DNA of 64,000 nucleotides from JAJCYK01 sp965212195 (GCA_965212195.1 CBDBUW010000015.1:124001-188000), one strand, 5' to 3'; shown: positions 24,566 through 33,911, numbered from the stretch's first letter. Notes: generated by a model from the letters alone, not told the origin. Numbers and translations are program-made.

Positions 24566-25894
24566 ATGTCCAAAGAGAAGAAGATTTTTGTTCTGGATAC
24601 CTCTGTGATTTTGTATGCCGCAGATGCTATCATGAATTTTGACGAACACGATGTAGGGATCCCTATTACCGTACTGGAAGAACTTGATAATTTTAAGAAA
24701 GGTAACGATATAAAGAACTTTGAAGCTCGGGAGTTCATTCGACTACTGGACAAGTTGTCGAGAGACCATACCCTGCAAAACTGGATCCCCCTTAATGGAC
24801 GCAGCAAAGGAAAATTCAAAGTACTGATGACCGCCAATAGTAAATTGGACGCCGAAAAGATCTTTGAAGAAGCAAAGCCCGACCACAAGATCCTAAATGC
24901 CGCCCTGGAATTGAAACAGCAGGAAAAAAACCGCAAGGTGATTTTGGTAACCAAAGACATTAACCTCAGGTTGAAAGCAAAGTCCCTGAATTTGATCGCT
25001 GAGGACTACGAAACCGGTAAGATCAAGAACGTCAATACCTTGCACACCGGCAAAACTGTGGTGGAAGACGTCACTTCCGACACCATTAACGACCTTTACG
25101 ATTCCGGCCATTGCCAACCTAAGTCAATTCTGCAAAAGACCAAACCCATTAGTAACGATTATTTCATCTTGAGGAGCCCAAAAAATTCCGTGTTAGCTCA
25201 TTATAATCCCAATTCAGATTGTATTGAAAAGGTAGAAAAAAGATCGGTTTATGGCATTAAGCCCCGTAATGCGGAACAGACCTTCGCCATTCACGCCATT
25301 CTGAATCCGGAAGTGCGATTGGTCACCCTTCAGGGCGTGGCCGGAACCGGCAAAACCCTATTGGCACTAGCAGGTGCGTTGGAACAACGCCGCAATTTTA
25401 AACAGATATATCTGGCCCGACCCATAGTACCTTTAAGTAATAAGGATATCGGATATTTGCCCGGCGACATAAAATCAAAGCTCAATCCTTATATGGAGCC
25501 GCTTTGGGACAATTTGAAGTTCATTCAGAATCAATTTTCCGATAATGACAAAGAAGGGACCCGGCTTACGGAAATGGTTAATAACGAGAAATTGGTGATC
25601 ACTCCTTTAGCCTACATCAGGGGACGCAGCTTGTCCAACATATTCTTTATAGTTGACGAGGCCCAAAACCTCACTCCACATGAGATTAAAACTATTATTA
25701 CCAGGGCTGGGGAAGGAACCAAAATTCTGTTTACCGGTGACATCTACCAAATTGATACCCCATACCTGGACAGTCAGAGTAACGGACTTAGTTATTTGAT
25801 CGATCGTATAAAAGATCATCCTTTATACGCTCACGTCACCTTAGAGAAAGGCGAGCGGTCTGAGTTGGCCAATCTGGCTAATGAATTACTGTAG
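24566..25894 (+). CDS. PhoH family protein with N-terminal PIN domain (YlaK-like)
   Basis: A 442-residue fusion. Residues 1-~140 are a PIN-type nuclease domain (FVLDTSVILYAAD, with acidic residues in EELDNF and VTKDINLRLKA). Residues ~230-442 are a PhoH ATPase/helicase domain with Walker A GVAGTGKTLLA and Walker B FIVDEAQNLTPHE, then TKILFTGDIYQID. PIN-PhoH proteins are RNA helicase/ribonucleases. It converges with the AhpD-like gene, leaving one base between the stop codons. Confidence 0.93.
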   Translation: MSKEKKIFVLDTSVILYAADAIMNFDEHDVGIPITVLEELDNFKKGNDIKNFEAREFIRLLDKLSRDHTLQNWIPLNGRSKGKFKVLMTANSKLDAEKIFEEAKPDHKILNAALELKQQEKNRKVILVTKDINLRLKAKSLNLIAEDYETGKIKNVNTLHTGKTVVEDVTSDTINDLYDSGHCQPKSILQKTKPISNDYFILRSPKNSVLAHYNPNSDCIEKVEKRSVYGIKPRNAEQTFAIHAILNPEVRLVTLQGVAGTGKTLLALAGALEQRRNFKQIYLARPIVPLSNKDIGYLPGDIKSKLNPYMEPLWDNLKFIQNQFSDNDKEGTRLTEMVNNEKLVITPLAYIRGRSLSNIFFIVDEAQNLTPHEIKTIITRAGEGTKILFTGDIYQIDTPYLDSQSNGLSYLIDRIKDHPLYAHVTLEKGERSELANLANELL

Positions 25895-25895
25895 A

Positions 25896-26459
25896 TCAGT
25901 CATAAGCATAACCCCCGGCTCCCTCCTCTTCCAGGTGTACTCCCAGTCCCAGTACCAAGCGGTTCACGAAGTTGAAATAGGCGACTACCAAGGCGGCATC
26001 AAGTATGGCACGATCTTCCCAACCCGCATCTTTTAAAGCGACGATCTGTGTAGGTTCATCAACCACCCACGGTTCTGTTGTTAACAGAAATGCGTAATCA
26101 CAAAGCGCCTTTTCACCCGCAGTAAGCACACCTTGGGTGTAGTCCCGAGACAACTGATCAACTCGGGAAGGATCTTTCCAGAAGTGTAGTAGTGCCTGAG
26201 CATGATGTTCAATGCAATATTCACAGTTATTGGCGGCGCTGACCACTACAGCTATCATTTCACGATGAGCCCTTTTAAGAGGAGATTTACCAAACATGAT
26301 ACCCATATACAAATCCATATGATGCACGATACTCTGGGGATTCAGGCTTTGGATCATGTGTATTGCTGCCAATTTACCGCGCTTGAGGATCAGGTCTTCG
26401 TAAATATCTTTAAGCTCTCCAGTGGCATCTTGATGAGGTATTACTTTGATGTAGGTCAT
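25896..26459 (-). CDS. AhpD-like / carboxymuconolactone decarboxylase family peroxidase-related protein
   Basis: A 187-residue all-helical protein with the redox motif NNCEYCIEHH (CxxC followed by a His), the catalytic pair and proton relay of AhpD-like alkylhydroperoxidases. The surrounding KRAHREMIAVVVSAAN is also family-typical. It probably acts in peroxide defence together with thiols such as bacillithiol, though the partner is not shown. It is monocistronic, convergent with the PhoH gene and divergent from the next ORF. Confidence 0.88.
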   Translation of the reverse strand: MTYIKVIPHQDATGELKDIYEDLILKRGKLAAIHMIQSLNPQSIVHHMDLYMGIMFGKSPLKRAHREMIAVVVSAANNCEYCIEHHAQALLHFWKDPSRVDQLSRDYTQGVLTAGEKALCDYAFLLTTEPWVVDEPTQIVALKDAGWEDRAILDAALVVAYFNFVNRLVLGLGVHLEEEGAGGYAYD

Positions 26460-26526
26460 AGTTATAGCGATTTCTAAAATTTACAACTTAATTGATTAAT
26501 TCAAGGCAATATCTTTACTTAGAAAG

Positions 26527-27132
26527 ATGTCCAGTACTACAGAATTAACCAATGATGAACTCTCGCTGATCAACGATCGGGCGTTCCTTTTGGCCAAAAG
26601 AGAGATCATTGATAAGATACACCTTCAGTTAGGCCGGGTAGAAAAGCATCTGCATCCCTTAGTTCAGGCCCAAAGTTTTCCAGAGGGCGTGTTGACCCGA
26701 GCAGGGAAAATAAGTAAAGGCGACAGCTACCAGGGGTTGCCCTATCTGGTCCTGGATTATCCCCGGGCATTTGACAAGCAGGGTATATTCGCCTTCCGCA
26801 CCATGTTTTGGTGGGGGCATCACTTTAGTAGTACATTACACCTAGGTGGAGACTATTTGGACTACTATCGGGCTGTACTGCTGAAAAATCTTGAGGGCCT
26901 AACCCACAATGAAGGTTACTTTTGCGTTAATAATGGCCCCTGGCACTATCATTACGAAAGCTCTAACTATTTACCCTATAAACAGATGGACCCATCTGTA
27001 ATCAAAGACTCGCTAGCGCATAAACCATTTATCAAATTAAGTCAACGGTGGTCCCTTGATCAATTTCAACAGCTGCCGGAATTGGTCACCAATCATTTTC
27101 TACTTTTGATGTCCTGGTGTGCAAGCAGATGA
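26527..27132 (+). CDS. conserved hypothetical protein
   Basis: I do not recognise a named family. The 201 residues have no signal peptide or membrane segment. Aromatic and His-rich blocks stand out (FRTMFWWGHHFSSTLHLGG, NNGPWHYHYESSN), and GLPYLVLDYPR suggests an enzyme or binding pocket. A TATCTTTA -7-like element lies at 26510-26517, ten bases before the ATG. It ends 44 bp before the DUF5916 gene. Confidence 0.7.
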   Translation: MSSTTELTNDELSLINDRAFLLAKREIIDKIHLQLGRVEKHLHPLVQAQSFPEGVLTRAGKISKGDSYQGLPYLVLDYPRAFDKQGIFAFRTMFWWGHHFSSTLHLGGDYLDYYRAVLLKNLEGLTHNEGYFCVNNGPWHYHYESSNYLPYKQMDPSVIKDSLAHKPFIKLSQRWSLDQFQQLPELVTNHFLLLMSWCASR

Positions 27133-27176
27133 CTTTTCTCAAGAAAATTTTTAATTATTTTCCTTAATATCACCCA

Positions 27177-29408
27177 ATGAAGTCTCTGCAGCTATGGATT
27201 CTCGTATTGTTTTGGAGTCATTTTGCACTATCCCAGGCTCCAAATACTTCAGTGCGTCCTTCAACCACCATCGCCCCTATAGATCATGAGCCTGCCATTG
27301 ATGGGGAGGTACTGGCCGATGAGGTATGGCAGGGTATAGTCCCAATTACTGGTCTGACCCAAGTGCAGCCCGATAATGGAGCTCCCGCATCCGAAAAGAC
27401 TGAGATCCGCCTGGTCTATACCCCTACTGTACTCTATGTAGGAGTAGTTTGCTACGACCAGGAGCCGGACAAACTTGTGGTCTCCGATGCTCGCAGGGAC
27501 GCTTCACTGGAAGGTACCGACAGTTTTCTGTTTATACTGGACACTTACCATGACGGCCAAAACGGCTTTTTGTTCGGCACCAACTCCATCGGCGTGGAAT
27601 ACGATGGGCAGGTAGATAATGAAGGACAGGGGAATTTTAACAACAACCGGCAACAAGGTGGTGTAATCGGAGGATTCAATATCAATTGGGACGCCTCCTG
27701 GGAAGTTAGGTCGCAGGTTGGCGAATACGGCTGGAGTGCGGAGTTCGCCATTCCATTGCGAACATTGAGGTTCAATTCCGGCGACAACCAAACCTGGGGT
27801 ATTAATTTCCAACGGAACATCCGAAAAAACAACGAAATTGTGTACTGGGCGCCATTACCCTTGCAATTCGATATCAAGCGGCTATCATTGGCAGGTGATC
27901 TCCAGGGTTTGAACCTGCGAAACCCCGGCAATTTGAAAATCATTCCTTACGTGCTGGGTGAAGTCAGTAAGGATTTTGAAGCCACCGACCCTAATACGGA
28001 CTTTGATGCCGATGCCGGCTTGGACGTAAAATACAGCATTACGCCCAGTCTAACCCTTGACTTAACCTATAATACCGACTTTGCACAAGTCGAAGTAGAC
28101 AATGAGCAGGTCAATCTGGACCGTTTTAATTTGTTTTTTCCGGAGAAGAGGCCCTTCTTCCTGGAGAACGCTGGACAGTTCAGTGTAGGCAGCCCCGGTG
28201 AGGTGGACCTCTTTTTTAGTCGGCGCATCGGCATCAGCGACAGTGGCAGTGTGGTACCTATTATTGGGGGCGTCAGGCTCACCGGAAAAATTAATAACAC
28301 CTACGTGGGGTTGTTGTCTATGTTTACGGATGATCTGGTAGCTGGAAATGAAAACATTGAAAAAATGAATTTCTCTATGTTGCGGATCAATCATCAATTC
28401 GCGGCCCGCTCTCAGATCGGCGTGGCATTTATGAACCGGAAGGGCTTGGGTGGATTATCGGACGACCTGACCTCCTCCAATCCCTATGACTATAATCGCA
28501 CCTATGCGGTTGATGGACGCTGGGGCTTGGGTAAGAAAGCTCAGCTTTCCGGTTATTACGCTCAAACGAAGACTCCAGGGGTAAGCAGTGATCAACATTC
28601 TTTCAACTTTAGAGCAAACTATTCTTGGGACGGCTGGATCCTTAATGCTGCTTATACGGAAGTAGGAGAAAATTTTAATCCGGAAATGGGATTCTTATTC
28701 AGAAAGGCCTTTCGCAAGGCTGAATTCCTGGTGTTCAAAACCATCAGGGCTAAAGAGGGTAACAAAATGAAGTTTTTGGAGAATCGACCTCATGTATCTT
28801 ATCGAGGGTATTGGAACTTCAGCGGATTTCAGGAAACAGGATTCTTACATGTGGACAATCACTGGGTGTGGCGCAATGGATTTGAAGTTCACACCGGAGT
28901 CAACTTTACCCGGGAAGGTGTGGTAGAAAGTTTCGACATTTTTGAGGACGTCACTGTGCCTGCCGGCACCTACGATCATGCCGAAATGCAGCTGGTGTTC
29001 CAAACCAATCCCAGCAAGAACTTTTATATCAGTACCCGGCATATTTTAGGAGGATCATTTGGCGGGGACCGCTTTTTAAACAGCGGCACTTTAGGCATAC
29101 GGATCGGAGACCGTTTCAATTCGGAATACACCCTGCAACAAAGCAATTTTAATATTCCCGACGGCAAGTTCAGCACCACAGTATTTGGAGCACGTTTGTC
29201 CTATGCTTTTTCACCGCGTATGTTTGCCCAAGGCCTTATTCAACACAACAGTGTAGCGGATACCTGGTCCGCTAATTTGCGATTCGGCTGGTTGCAACAA
29301 GCCAATACCGGTCTATTCGTGGTATTTAATCAGGTAAATGGCGATGGCACCATTAATAACCGCAGCTTCACCATTAAGTATAGTCGCATGTTCGATATCC
29401 TGAAATAG
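27177..29408 (+). CDS. DUF5916 outer-membrane protein with CBM9-like N-terminal domain
   Basis: A 743-residue exported protein with a signal peptide (LFWSHFALSQA). Residues ~30-230 resemble the carbohydrate-binding family 9 fold (IDGEVLADEVWQG, then DSFLFILDTYHDGQNGFLFGTNSIGVEYDGQV and AEFAIPLRTLRF). The rest is a DUF5916 beta-barrel-like region with repeated amphipathic strands and the family's NLFFPEKRPFFLENAG block, ending in FTIKYSRMFDIL. It is probably an outer-membrane barrel with a surface or periplasmic sugar/peptide-binding domain; the function of DUF5916 is not known. It is convergent with the cupin gene, 2 bp apart. Confidence 0.9.
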   Translation: MKSLQLWILVLFWSHFALSQAPNTSVRPSTTIAPIDHEPAIDGEVLADEVWQGIVPITGLTQVQPDNGAPASEKTEIRLVYTPTVLYVGVVCYDQEPDKLVVSDARRDASLEGTDSFLFILDTYHDGQNGFLFGTNSIGVEYDGQVDNEGQGNFNNNRQQGGVIGGFNINWDASWEVRSQVGEYGWSAEFAIPLRTLRFNSGDNQTWGINFQRNIRKNNEIVYWAPLPLQFDIKRLSLAGDLQGLNLRNPGNLKIIPYVLGEVSKDFEATDPNTDFDADAGLDVKYSITPSLTLDLTYNTDFAQVEVDNEQVNLDRFNLFFPEKRPFFLENAGQFSVGSPGEVDLFFSRRIGISDSGSVVPIIGGVRLTGKINNTYVGLLSMFTDDLVAGNENIEKMNFSMLRINHQFAARSQIGVAFMNRKGLGGLSDDLTSSNPYDYNRTYAVDGRWGLGKKAQLSGYYAQTKTPGVSSDQHSFNFRANYSWDGWILNAAYTEVGENFNPEMGFLFRKAFRKAEFLVFKTIRAKEGNKMKFLENRPHVSYRGYWNFSGFQETGFLHVDNHWVWRNGFEVHTGVNFTREGVVESFDIFEDVTVPAGTYDHAEMQLVFQTNPSKNFYISTRHILGGSFGGDRFLNSGTLGIRIGDRFNSEYTLQQSNFNIPDGKFSTTVFGARLSYAFSPRMFAQGLIQHNSVADTWSANLRFGWLQQANTGLFVVFNQVNGDGTINNRSFTIKYSRMFDILK

Positions 29409-29410
29409 GG

Positions 29411-30130
29411 TTATTGTACGAACATGATATATGCCTGAAAATCACCCACCAGGTCAAAAAACCGGTGCCCTGTCCCGGCTTTTATATAAATAATTGACCC
29501 GGGAGATACTTCCATCTCCTTTTCTCCAATAGCAAGCTTGGCACGGCCTTTTACCACATAGTTGATCTCATCTACCTTATGGGTCAATACGGAGTCACCG
29601 CCCACTCTCGCAGGCAAACTGTAGACGCCGGTAACCATAGTTGGCACTTCTAAAAATACATCCCAAGTATTCTCAGCTCTAAGGCGTGGAATGGCCTTAT
29701 GGGGGGCACTCCACTTTTTCCAATAGAAGTCATGATCGGTATTTTTGGAACCACTGAACCATACCAGGGTTCGCAGATCCTCCGAGATGTCCAGGAATTT
29801 ATGGTCCAGCCCTGCTCGTACGAAAAGAACGTCTCCAGCTTCCAAGGTAGTGGTTTGACTTTCCACGTTGAAGCGCGACTTACCATTGAGGATAAAGTAG
29901 ATCTCATCCATCAAATGAGGTTGCTGACGGTCCTCATCGTGGGTCCTTAATTCATAGATGCCAGCGCTGATCGAACCTTCATCTAAGAAAGGCAAATACC
30001 TTTTCTGTTTGGTAACTTGCTCAACGATAAGTTCCTGCAAATGGAAATGTTGCCAGGTTTGGGTATCTGACTGGCCGGTAGCAGTCAGCATTGATATTAT
30101 CGCACAACACGTAAGGGTAGATCTGATCAT
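29411..30130 (-). CDS. exported bicupin-type protein
   Basis: A 239-residue protein with a signal peptide (CCAIISMLTATGQS). It contains two cupin barrels: one around HLMDEIYFILNGKSRFNVES...AGDVLFVRAGLDHKF, the second around THKVDEINYVVKGRAKL...PGSIIYIKAGTGHRF. In each, the first motif carries an acidic residue in place of a His pair, so metal binding may be reduced. Substrate unknown. It has no close operon partner. Confidence 0.85.
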   Translation of the reverse strand: MIRSTLTCCAIISMLTATGQSDTQTWQHFHLQELIVEQVTKQKRYLPFLDEGSISAGIYELRTHDEDRQQPHLMDEIYFILNGKSRFNVESQTTTLEAGDVLFVRAGLDHKFLDISEDLRTLVWFSGSKNTDHDFYWKKWSAPHKAIPRLRAENTWDVFLEVPTMVTGVYSLPARVGGDSVLTHKVDEINYVVKGRAKLAIGEKEMEVSPGSIIYIKAGTGHRFFDLVGDFQAYIMFVQ

Positions 30131-30221
30131 ACTTATAGGATTTAAGAATAAGGTACTGAATTAGTTTTAAAAATTTTGTCTGACGGTTATCAAATGCATG
30201 GACGAGGGACGGTGGACGTCT

Positions 30222-30476
30222 GCCTGCCGGCAGGCAAGGTAAACGGTTGACGGTAATCGGTAGACGGTGGACGGTGGACGGTAAACGGACGACGGATTAA
30301 TTATGGGGTCGGGGTCTGCTGAAAACGGTGGAGGATTTCGTTCTGAATAAGATTTGAGGATAAAAAGGGATCTGATCCAGTTGAGTTGCTCTGCTTTACG
30401 CCAGGGGAGCCCCCCACCCACCCATTTTTAAATTAAGAGGTAGGGGTATCAGCAGTTGAGATTAAGAAAAATTTAT
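30222..30476. repeat. Direct repeat copy 1 (~255 bp)
   Basis: The gap 30131-30493 is largely this repeat. It begins with the palindrome GCCTGCCGGCAGGC, then a run of GACGGTGGACGGT-type tandem units, then a unique ~130-bp part (TTATGGGGTCGGGGTCTGCT...GCTTTACGCCAGGGG) and ends GAGATTAAGAAAAATTTATT. It matches copy 2 at 31227-31478 almost base for base over the middle ~180 bp and carries one extra 10-bp tandem unit. It is noncoding. Confidence 0.85.
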
Positions 30477-30493
30477 TTCGGTGATATAGTTGT

Positions 30494-30835
30494 TTAACTT
30501 TTACCTGGTAAGTTCTCCGTTTCTGGGGCCTGTCGTAGGTTCACGAAGATCAAAACCCCAGTTGATAGCAAGATCAACCCTAGGTATTTTAGACCACCTT
30601 GGATCCAGAAATTAACCTCCGCGAAATTAGCCAGATCCTGGGCGTCGCCAAAAGTAGCTATCAGGTAATTACCTGAGCTAAGCACTAAATGCAACAGAAT
30701 CATGATGCCTCCAAGCAGCATCCAGAGACCGGATCTGGCGTGTATTTTAGATTTGAATTTGCTAACTGCAAAAAGCAACATTACACCGGGAAAGATGATA
30801 ACCAGCAGGTATAGGAAGTACAACAAATAAGCCAT
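30494..30835 (-). CDS. small integral membrane protein, unknown function
   Basis: A 113-residue hydrophobic protein with three likely membrane helices (LLYFLYLLVIIFPGVMLLFAV, GLWMLLGGIMILLHLVL, GGLKYLGLILLSTGVLIFV) and a short polar tail. No motif recognised. It lies inside the segment bounded by the two ~250-bp direct repeats, divergent from another small membrane-protein gene. Confidence 0.65.
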   Translation of the reverse strand: MAYLLYFLYLLVIIFPGVMLLFAVSKFKSKIHARSGLWMLLGGIMILLHLVLSSGNYLIATFGDAQDLANFAEVNFWIQGGLKYLGLILLSTGVLIFVNLRQAPETENLPGKS

Positions 30836-30937
30836 AATGCTAAGTTATGACTTTTGAGGGATCAGTGAGCCACCCATGGAATTTATACTAACCTTAGATG
30901 CTTATAATTAGTATAATTACACCAAATGAATTAACTC

Positions 30938-31201
30938 TTGTCTGCCTTTTTCTCCATCCTAGCCACTATTATGGTGGGAACTCTGATCCTTGGAGCTCCT
31001 ATGTCCGCCTTCTATAATTTCTATCAGGGATACAGGATTTTAAATGAATCACAGACGAAATCTGAAGTCATCGACAGGTGGGACGGCGGCAAATCCCGCC
31101 GGAAAAAAGGCCAGCGACATATACGACTCGGTATTATCTACGCGGTAATATTTATTGGTTTCGTTGGCTTTATACTATTGTTGCTTTGGCTTGCGTCCTA
31201 G
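30938..31201 (+). CDS. small two-helix membrane protein, unknown function
   Basis: An 87-residue ORF starting at TTG 30938; an in-frame ATG at 30971 would shorten the first helix, so the TTG is preferred with reservation. It has a hydrophobic helix, a basic central loop (WDGGKSRRKKGQRHIR) and a second helix (LGIIYAVIFIGFVGFILLLLW). No family recognised. It is bounded by the two direct repeats. Confidence 0.5.
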   Translation: MSAFFSILATIMVGTLILGAPMSAFYNFYQGYRILNESQTKSEVIDRWDGGKSRRKKGQRHIRLGIIYAVIFIGFVGFILLLLWLAS

Positions 31202-31226
31202 CCGGGATCAGCAGTCCAGGTGAACG

Positions 31227-31478
31227 CCTGCCTGCCGGCAGGTAGGGTAAACGGTTGACGGTAATCGGTAGACGGTGGACGGTAAACGGACGACGGATAA
31301 TTATGGGGTCGGGGTCTGCTGAAAACGGTGGAGGATTTCGTTCTGAATAAGATTTGAGGATAAAAAGGGATCTGATCCAGTTGAGTTGCTCTGTTTTACG
31401 CCAGGGGGGGGCCGCCACCCACCCATTTTTAAGTTACTGCTTGAGGGTGTTTCTAGTTGAGATTAAGAAAAATTTATT
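31227..31478. repeat. Direct repeat copy 2 (~252 bp)
   Basis: Second copy of the 30222-30476 element, same orientation, 1.0 kb away. It lacks one GACGGTGGAC unit, has a few substitutions (for example GGGGGGGCCGCC against GGGGAGCCCCCC), and its last ~45 bp are more diverged before both copies end in GAGATTAAGAAAAATTTATT. The rest of the gap (31479-31568) holds nothing I can name. Confidence 0.85.
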
Positions 31479-31568
31479 AGTAGTAAAGGGTATTCCCAAT
31501 ATCCCCCTATTGTCCACCAATTAAGAAATTGGTAATTTCGATTTTTATGAACCAACAATCGCTATAAA

Positions 31569-32150
31569 ATGCTCTCCTCTAAATTAAAGCTTAACGCCTT
31601 GCTTATGGTCCTGGTTGTAGCGAGTATTCAATGCGATGATGATGATCTACAAGCACCTATGGCAGAGTTTTCAGCGGATCTGACCACAGTGTCCGCAGGA
31701 AGTATGGTTACATTCACTGATATGTCCACGGGACTGGTCGACTTTCGCAGCTGGAGTTTTCCCGGCGGAAATCCTTCCACCTTCGACAGCGAAGATCCCG
31801 TCATAACCTATAGCACACCGGGTGTTTATGACGTAACATTAGAAGTTTCAAATCCTGCAGGATCAGATATTGAAACCAAAACAGCTTACATTACGGTAAA
31901 TTTTGAAGCGGATTTCTCTGCGGACAAAACGGATATAACAGCCGGCGAGACGATTTTCTTTACAGATGAGACTATGGGCAATCCCGTAGAATGGGCATGG
32001 TCTTTCCCGGGAGGAGAACCATCCTCATCTACCAATCAGGACGTAGCGGTAACTTATAACAATGCCGGCACCTATGATGTAATTCTGGAGGTATCAGACG
32101 GCACAAACACAGATTTAGAATCTAAAATCGGTTTTATAACCGTACAGTAG
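31569..32150 (+). CDS. lipoprotein with two PKD domains
   Basis: A 193-residue surface or periplasmic lipoprotein: signal peptide ending ASIQC, an Asp-rich start of the mature chain (DDDD), then two ~80-residue PKD beta-sandwich domains. Each shows the AxFSAD...AGxxVxFTD...WSFPGG...VTYxxxGxYDVxLEVS pattern. PKD domains mediate protein or glycan contacts; there is no catalytic domain. It is convergent with the next gene. Confidence 0.88.
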   Translation: MLSSKLKLNALLMVLVVASIQCDDDDLQAPMAEFSADLTTVSAGSMVTFTDMSTGLVDFRSWSFPGGNPSTFDSEDPVITYSTPGVYDVTLEVSNPAGSDIETKTAYITVNFEADFSADKTDITAGETIFFTDETMGNPVEWAWSFPGGEPSSSTNQDVAVTYNNAGTYDVILEVSDGTNTDLESKIGFITVQ

Positions 32151-32160
32151 TTGTGTGGGC

Positions 32161-32658
32161 TTACTGGTTCTTACGCACGAAAATCCCCGTTACCTCTCCA
32201 TCCAGTAAATTATTCAAAGCCATATTTTCGATCCACAGGGTATCTACCTCATTGCCTAAAATAAATCTTATGTCGGACTCATCAGTGGTGTTGGTGGTAT
32301 TTTCCGTAAATGTAATGATACCGTCATAAGACAGGAAGGTATTTTCATCCACCATTAGATCGAAGGTTCCTTCTTGCAGTCCGCTGGTGAAGGTTACCGA
32401 ATCGTCGTTGTCCGTTACAATAAAGGAATACCTGACCAGGAAGCGGTCGGAATCAGCAAACTCCATGGAAACGGAAGGCAACGATTCAAATACGGGATTA
32501 ATAGTGCTGATCCGGGTATTGTTGTCCCATAGAAAGACCCCTTCGGAAACCTCCCAGGTACCAGTCAAAGCCTGCTCCGGTTTGAAGTCAAAAGGAAGGT
32601 CATCGCTCCAGCAGGAGCTCAACAAAACCAATAACAGGCAGCCATACAGGAATCGCAT
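32161..32658 (-). CDS. lipocalin-like lipoprotein
   Basis: A 165-residue lipoprotein with signal LLLVLLSSC and a GTWEVSEG motif after the mature N-terminus, as in lipocalin-like Bacteroidota lipoproteins. The rest is alternating beta-strand sequence with many Asp/Thr residues. The ligand is unknown. No operon partner. Confidence 0.7.
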   Translation of the reverse strand: MRFLYGCLLLVLLSSCWSDDLPFDFKPEQALTGTWEVSEGVFLWDNNTRISTINPVFESLPSVSMEFADSDRFLVRYSFIVTDNDDSVTFTSGLQEGTFDLMVDENTFLSYDGIITFTENTTNTTDESDIRFILGNEVDTLWIENMALNNLLDGEVTGIFVRKNQ

Positions 32659-32779
32659 AGAAAAATTATTAGTAGCGGGTCTAACGTAATTTGGGTGATT
32701 TACGCGCTATTCCCACTTTCAAATTCCGTTGAATCTTGAAAATTTACTATTAATTCCCTGTAATCAATAAAGATTTAGC

Positions 32780-33604
32780 TTATTCTTTAATCTCAAAGGT
32801 GAGGGTGGCCCAATTGGATTCGTAATCTACATTCTCTTCCTCACTTTTAACCATATGAATGGCACGCACATACCAGTGTCCTGCCTTGGAAAGGGTAATG
32901 GTAGCTACTCCCTTATTATTGGTACGGGTCTTAATCGCTTCCACATGTCCTCCCGTATCACTGTGGCTATGAAACCCTGCGTAACTGGCGTAAACCAATT
33001 GATTGCTGACAGGTTGGCCGTTGCTCAATAATTGAACTTGCAGATCTCCGTCTACTTTCAAATCATAGGGATTCTGCAAGGGTATAAATTCGATGGGGTA
33101 ACCGAGCGTTTTCTTATAATAACCGCTGCTACTAGCTCCCGCCTGGAATATGGCCTTCACATGCTTGGAGTACTTTTCTCGGGCATTCTTTTGATCTTCC
33201 CCACTCTTTTTTCGTTCATTTAACACATCCATCACACCATCATGAGCCAGATAGTTGTTAAAATCCTCACTTGACAACTCGATCATCCTTGGTAGCGTGG
33301 AAACTCCAACCACGTAACTCCCTGGACCTTTGGTCTGAGTATTCAGCACAGTGATGTTTCCCTGATCTGTCCAACTGTCATTTGCTAAGCGGTTTCGCGT
33401 GCCATCAGGATAGATCATTGAGACATCCGTCATCCGGTCGCGTGTGATGACATTTTCACTTTTATCAAATGTTCCGTTATAGAGATGTATGTTAATATTT
33501 GAATCTGCCGATACATAATAGCTCTTCAATTTGAGGAACATATCGTGTGAACTCAAGGTCACTAATATTAGAATAGCAGAAAGCGTAAATGTGAATTTCT
33601 TCAT
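32780..33604 (-). CDS. DUF4198 domain-containing periplasmic protein
   Basis: From ATG 33604 (MKKFTFTLSAILILVTLSSHDMFL) this is 274 residues with a signal peptide; the open frame running up to 33838 is antisense to the next gene and is rejected. HDMFLKLKSYYV, a YNGTFD strand, and the C-terminal SKAGHWYVRAIHM block are typical of DUF4198 (PF10670), a family linked to metal (nickel/cobalt) uptake. It diverges from the heavy-metal efflux cluster with 70 bp between starts, which supports a role in metal homeostasis by context only. Confidence 0.82.
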   Translation of the reverse strand: MKKFTFTLSAILILVTLSSHDMFLKLKSYYVSADSNINIHLYNGTFDKSENVITRDRMTDVSMIYPDGTRNRLANDSWTDQGNITVLNTQTKGPGSYVVGVSTLPRMIELSSEDFNNYLAHDGVMDVLNERKKSGEDQKNAREKYSKHVKAIFQAGASSSGYYKKTLGYPIEFIPLQNPYDLKVDGDLQVQLLSNGQPVSNQLVYASYAGFHSHSDTGGHVEAIKTRTNNKGVATITLSKAGHWYVRAIHMVKSEEENVDYESNWATLTFEIKE

Positions 33605-33674
33605 TGGTAAGTAGATTAATCCACTTAATTTAGTAAAAAAATGACTAAGGTTAATTGAAAGGCATAAATTCCCT

Positions 33675-33911
33675 ATGAAACAACTATTGATACTCATAAC
33701 TCTGACGGTAATGCTGATCTCTTGTTCCACCCCCAATAAGAATTCTGGGGAGGGTGACCCTACGCACACACATGATGAAAATAATACACATTCACATGAG
33801 GACGGGCAAGAACATTCGCATGATGAAGACGACCACAATCACGAACAGGAAGAGTTTGAAGTCAACGATTCAACAGGACATGTTCACGATAATGTGCCCG
33901 GACATCCATAG
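33675..33911 (+). CDS. His-rich small lipoprotein, putative metal-binding
   Basis: A 78-residue lipoprotein: signal MKQLLILITLTVMLISC, then a mature chain that is mostly His, Asp, Glu and Asn (THTHDENNTHSHEDG, HSHDEDDHNHEQ). About 14 His in ~60 residues makes it a likely periplasmic sink or chaperone for Zn, Ni or Cu ions. It is the first gene of the run leading to the RND metal pump. Confidence 0.75.
   Translation: MKQLLILITLTVMLISCSTPNKNSGEGDPTHTHDENNTHSHEDGQEHSHDEDDHNHEQEEFEVNDSTGHVHDNVPGHP

Noticed and set aside
30240..30300. Short GACGGTGGACGGT repeats as a possible CRISPR array
   Set aside because: Units are ~10 bp, contiguous and without unique spacers; they are part of a larger direct repeat.
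30167..30421. Minus-strand ORF in the first direct repeat and its counterpart at 31170-31418
   Set aside because: Both follow the repeat DNA, differ after the shared core, and lack protein-like composition; treated as noncoding repeats.
33604..33838. Upstream extension of the DUF4198 gene
   Set aside because: The added residues are Cys/Ser-rich shadow of the His-rich gene on the other strand; a proper signal peptide begins at 33604.
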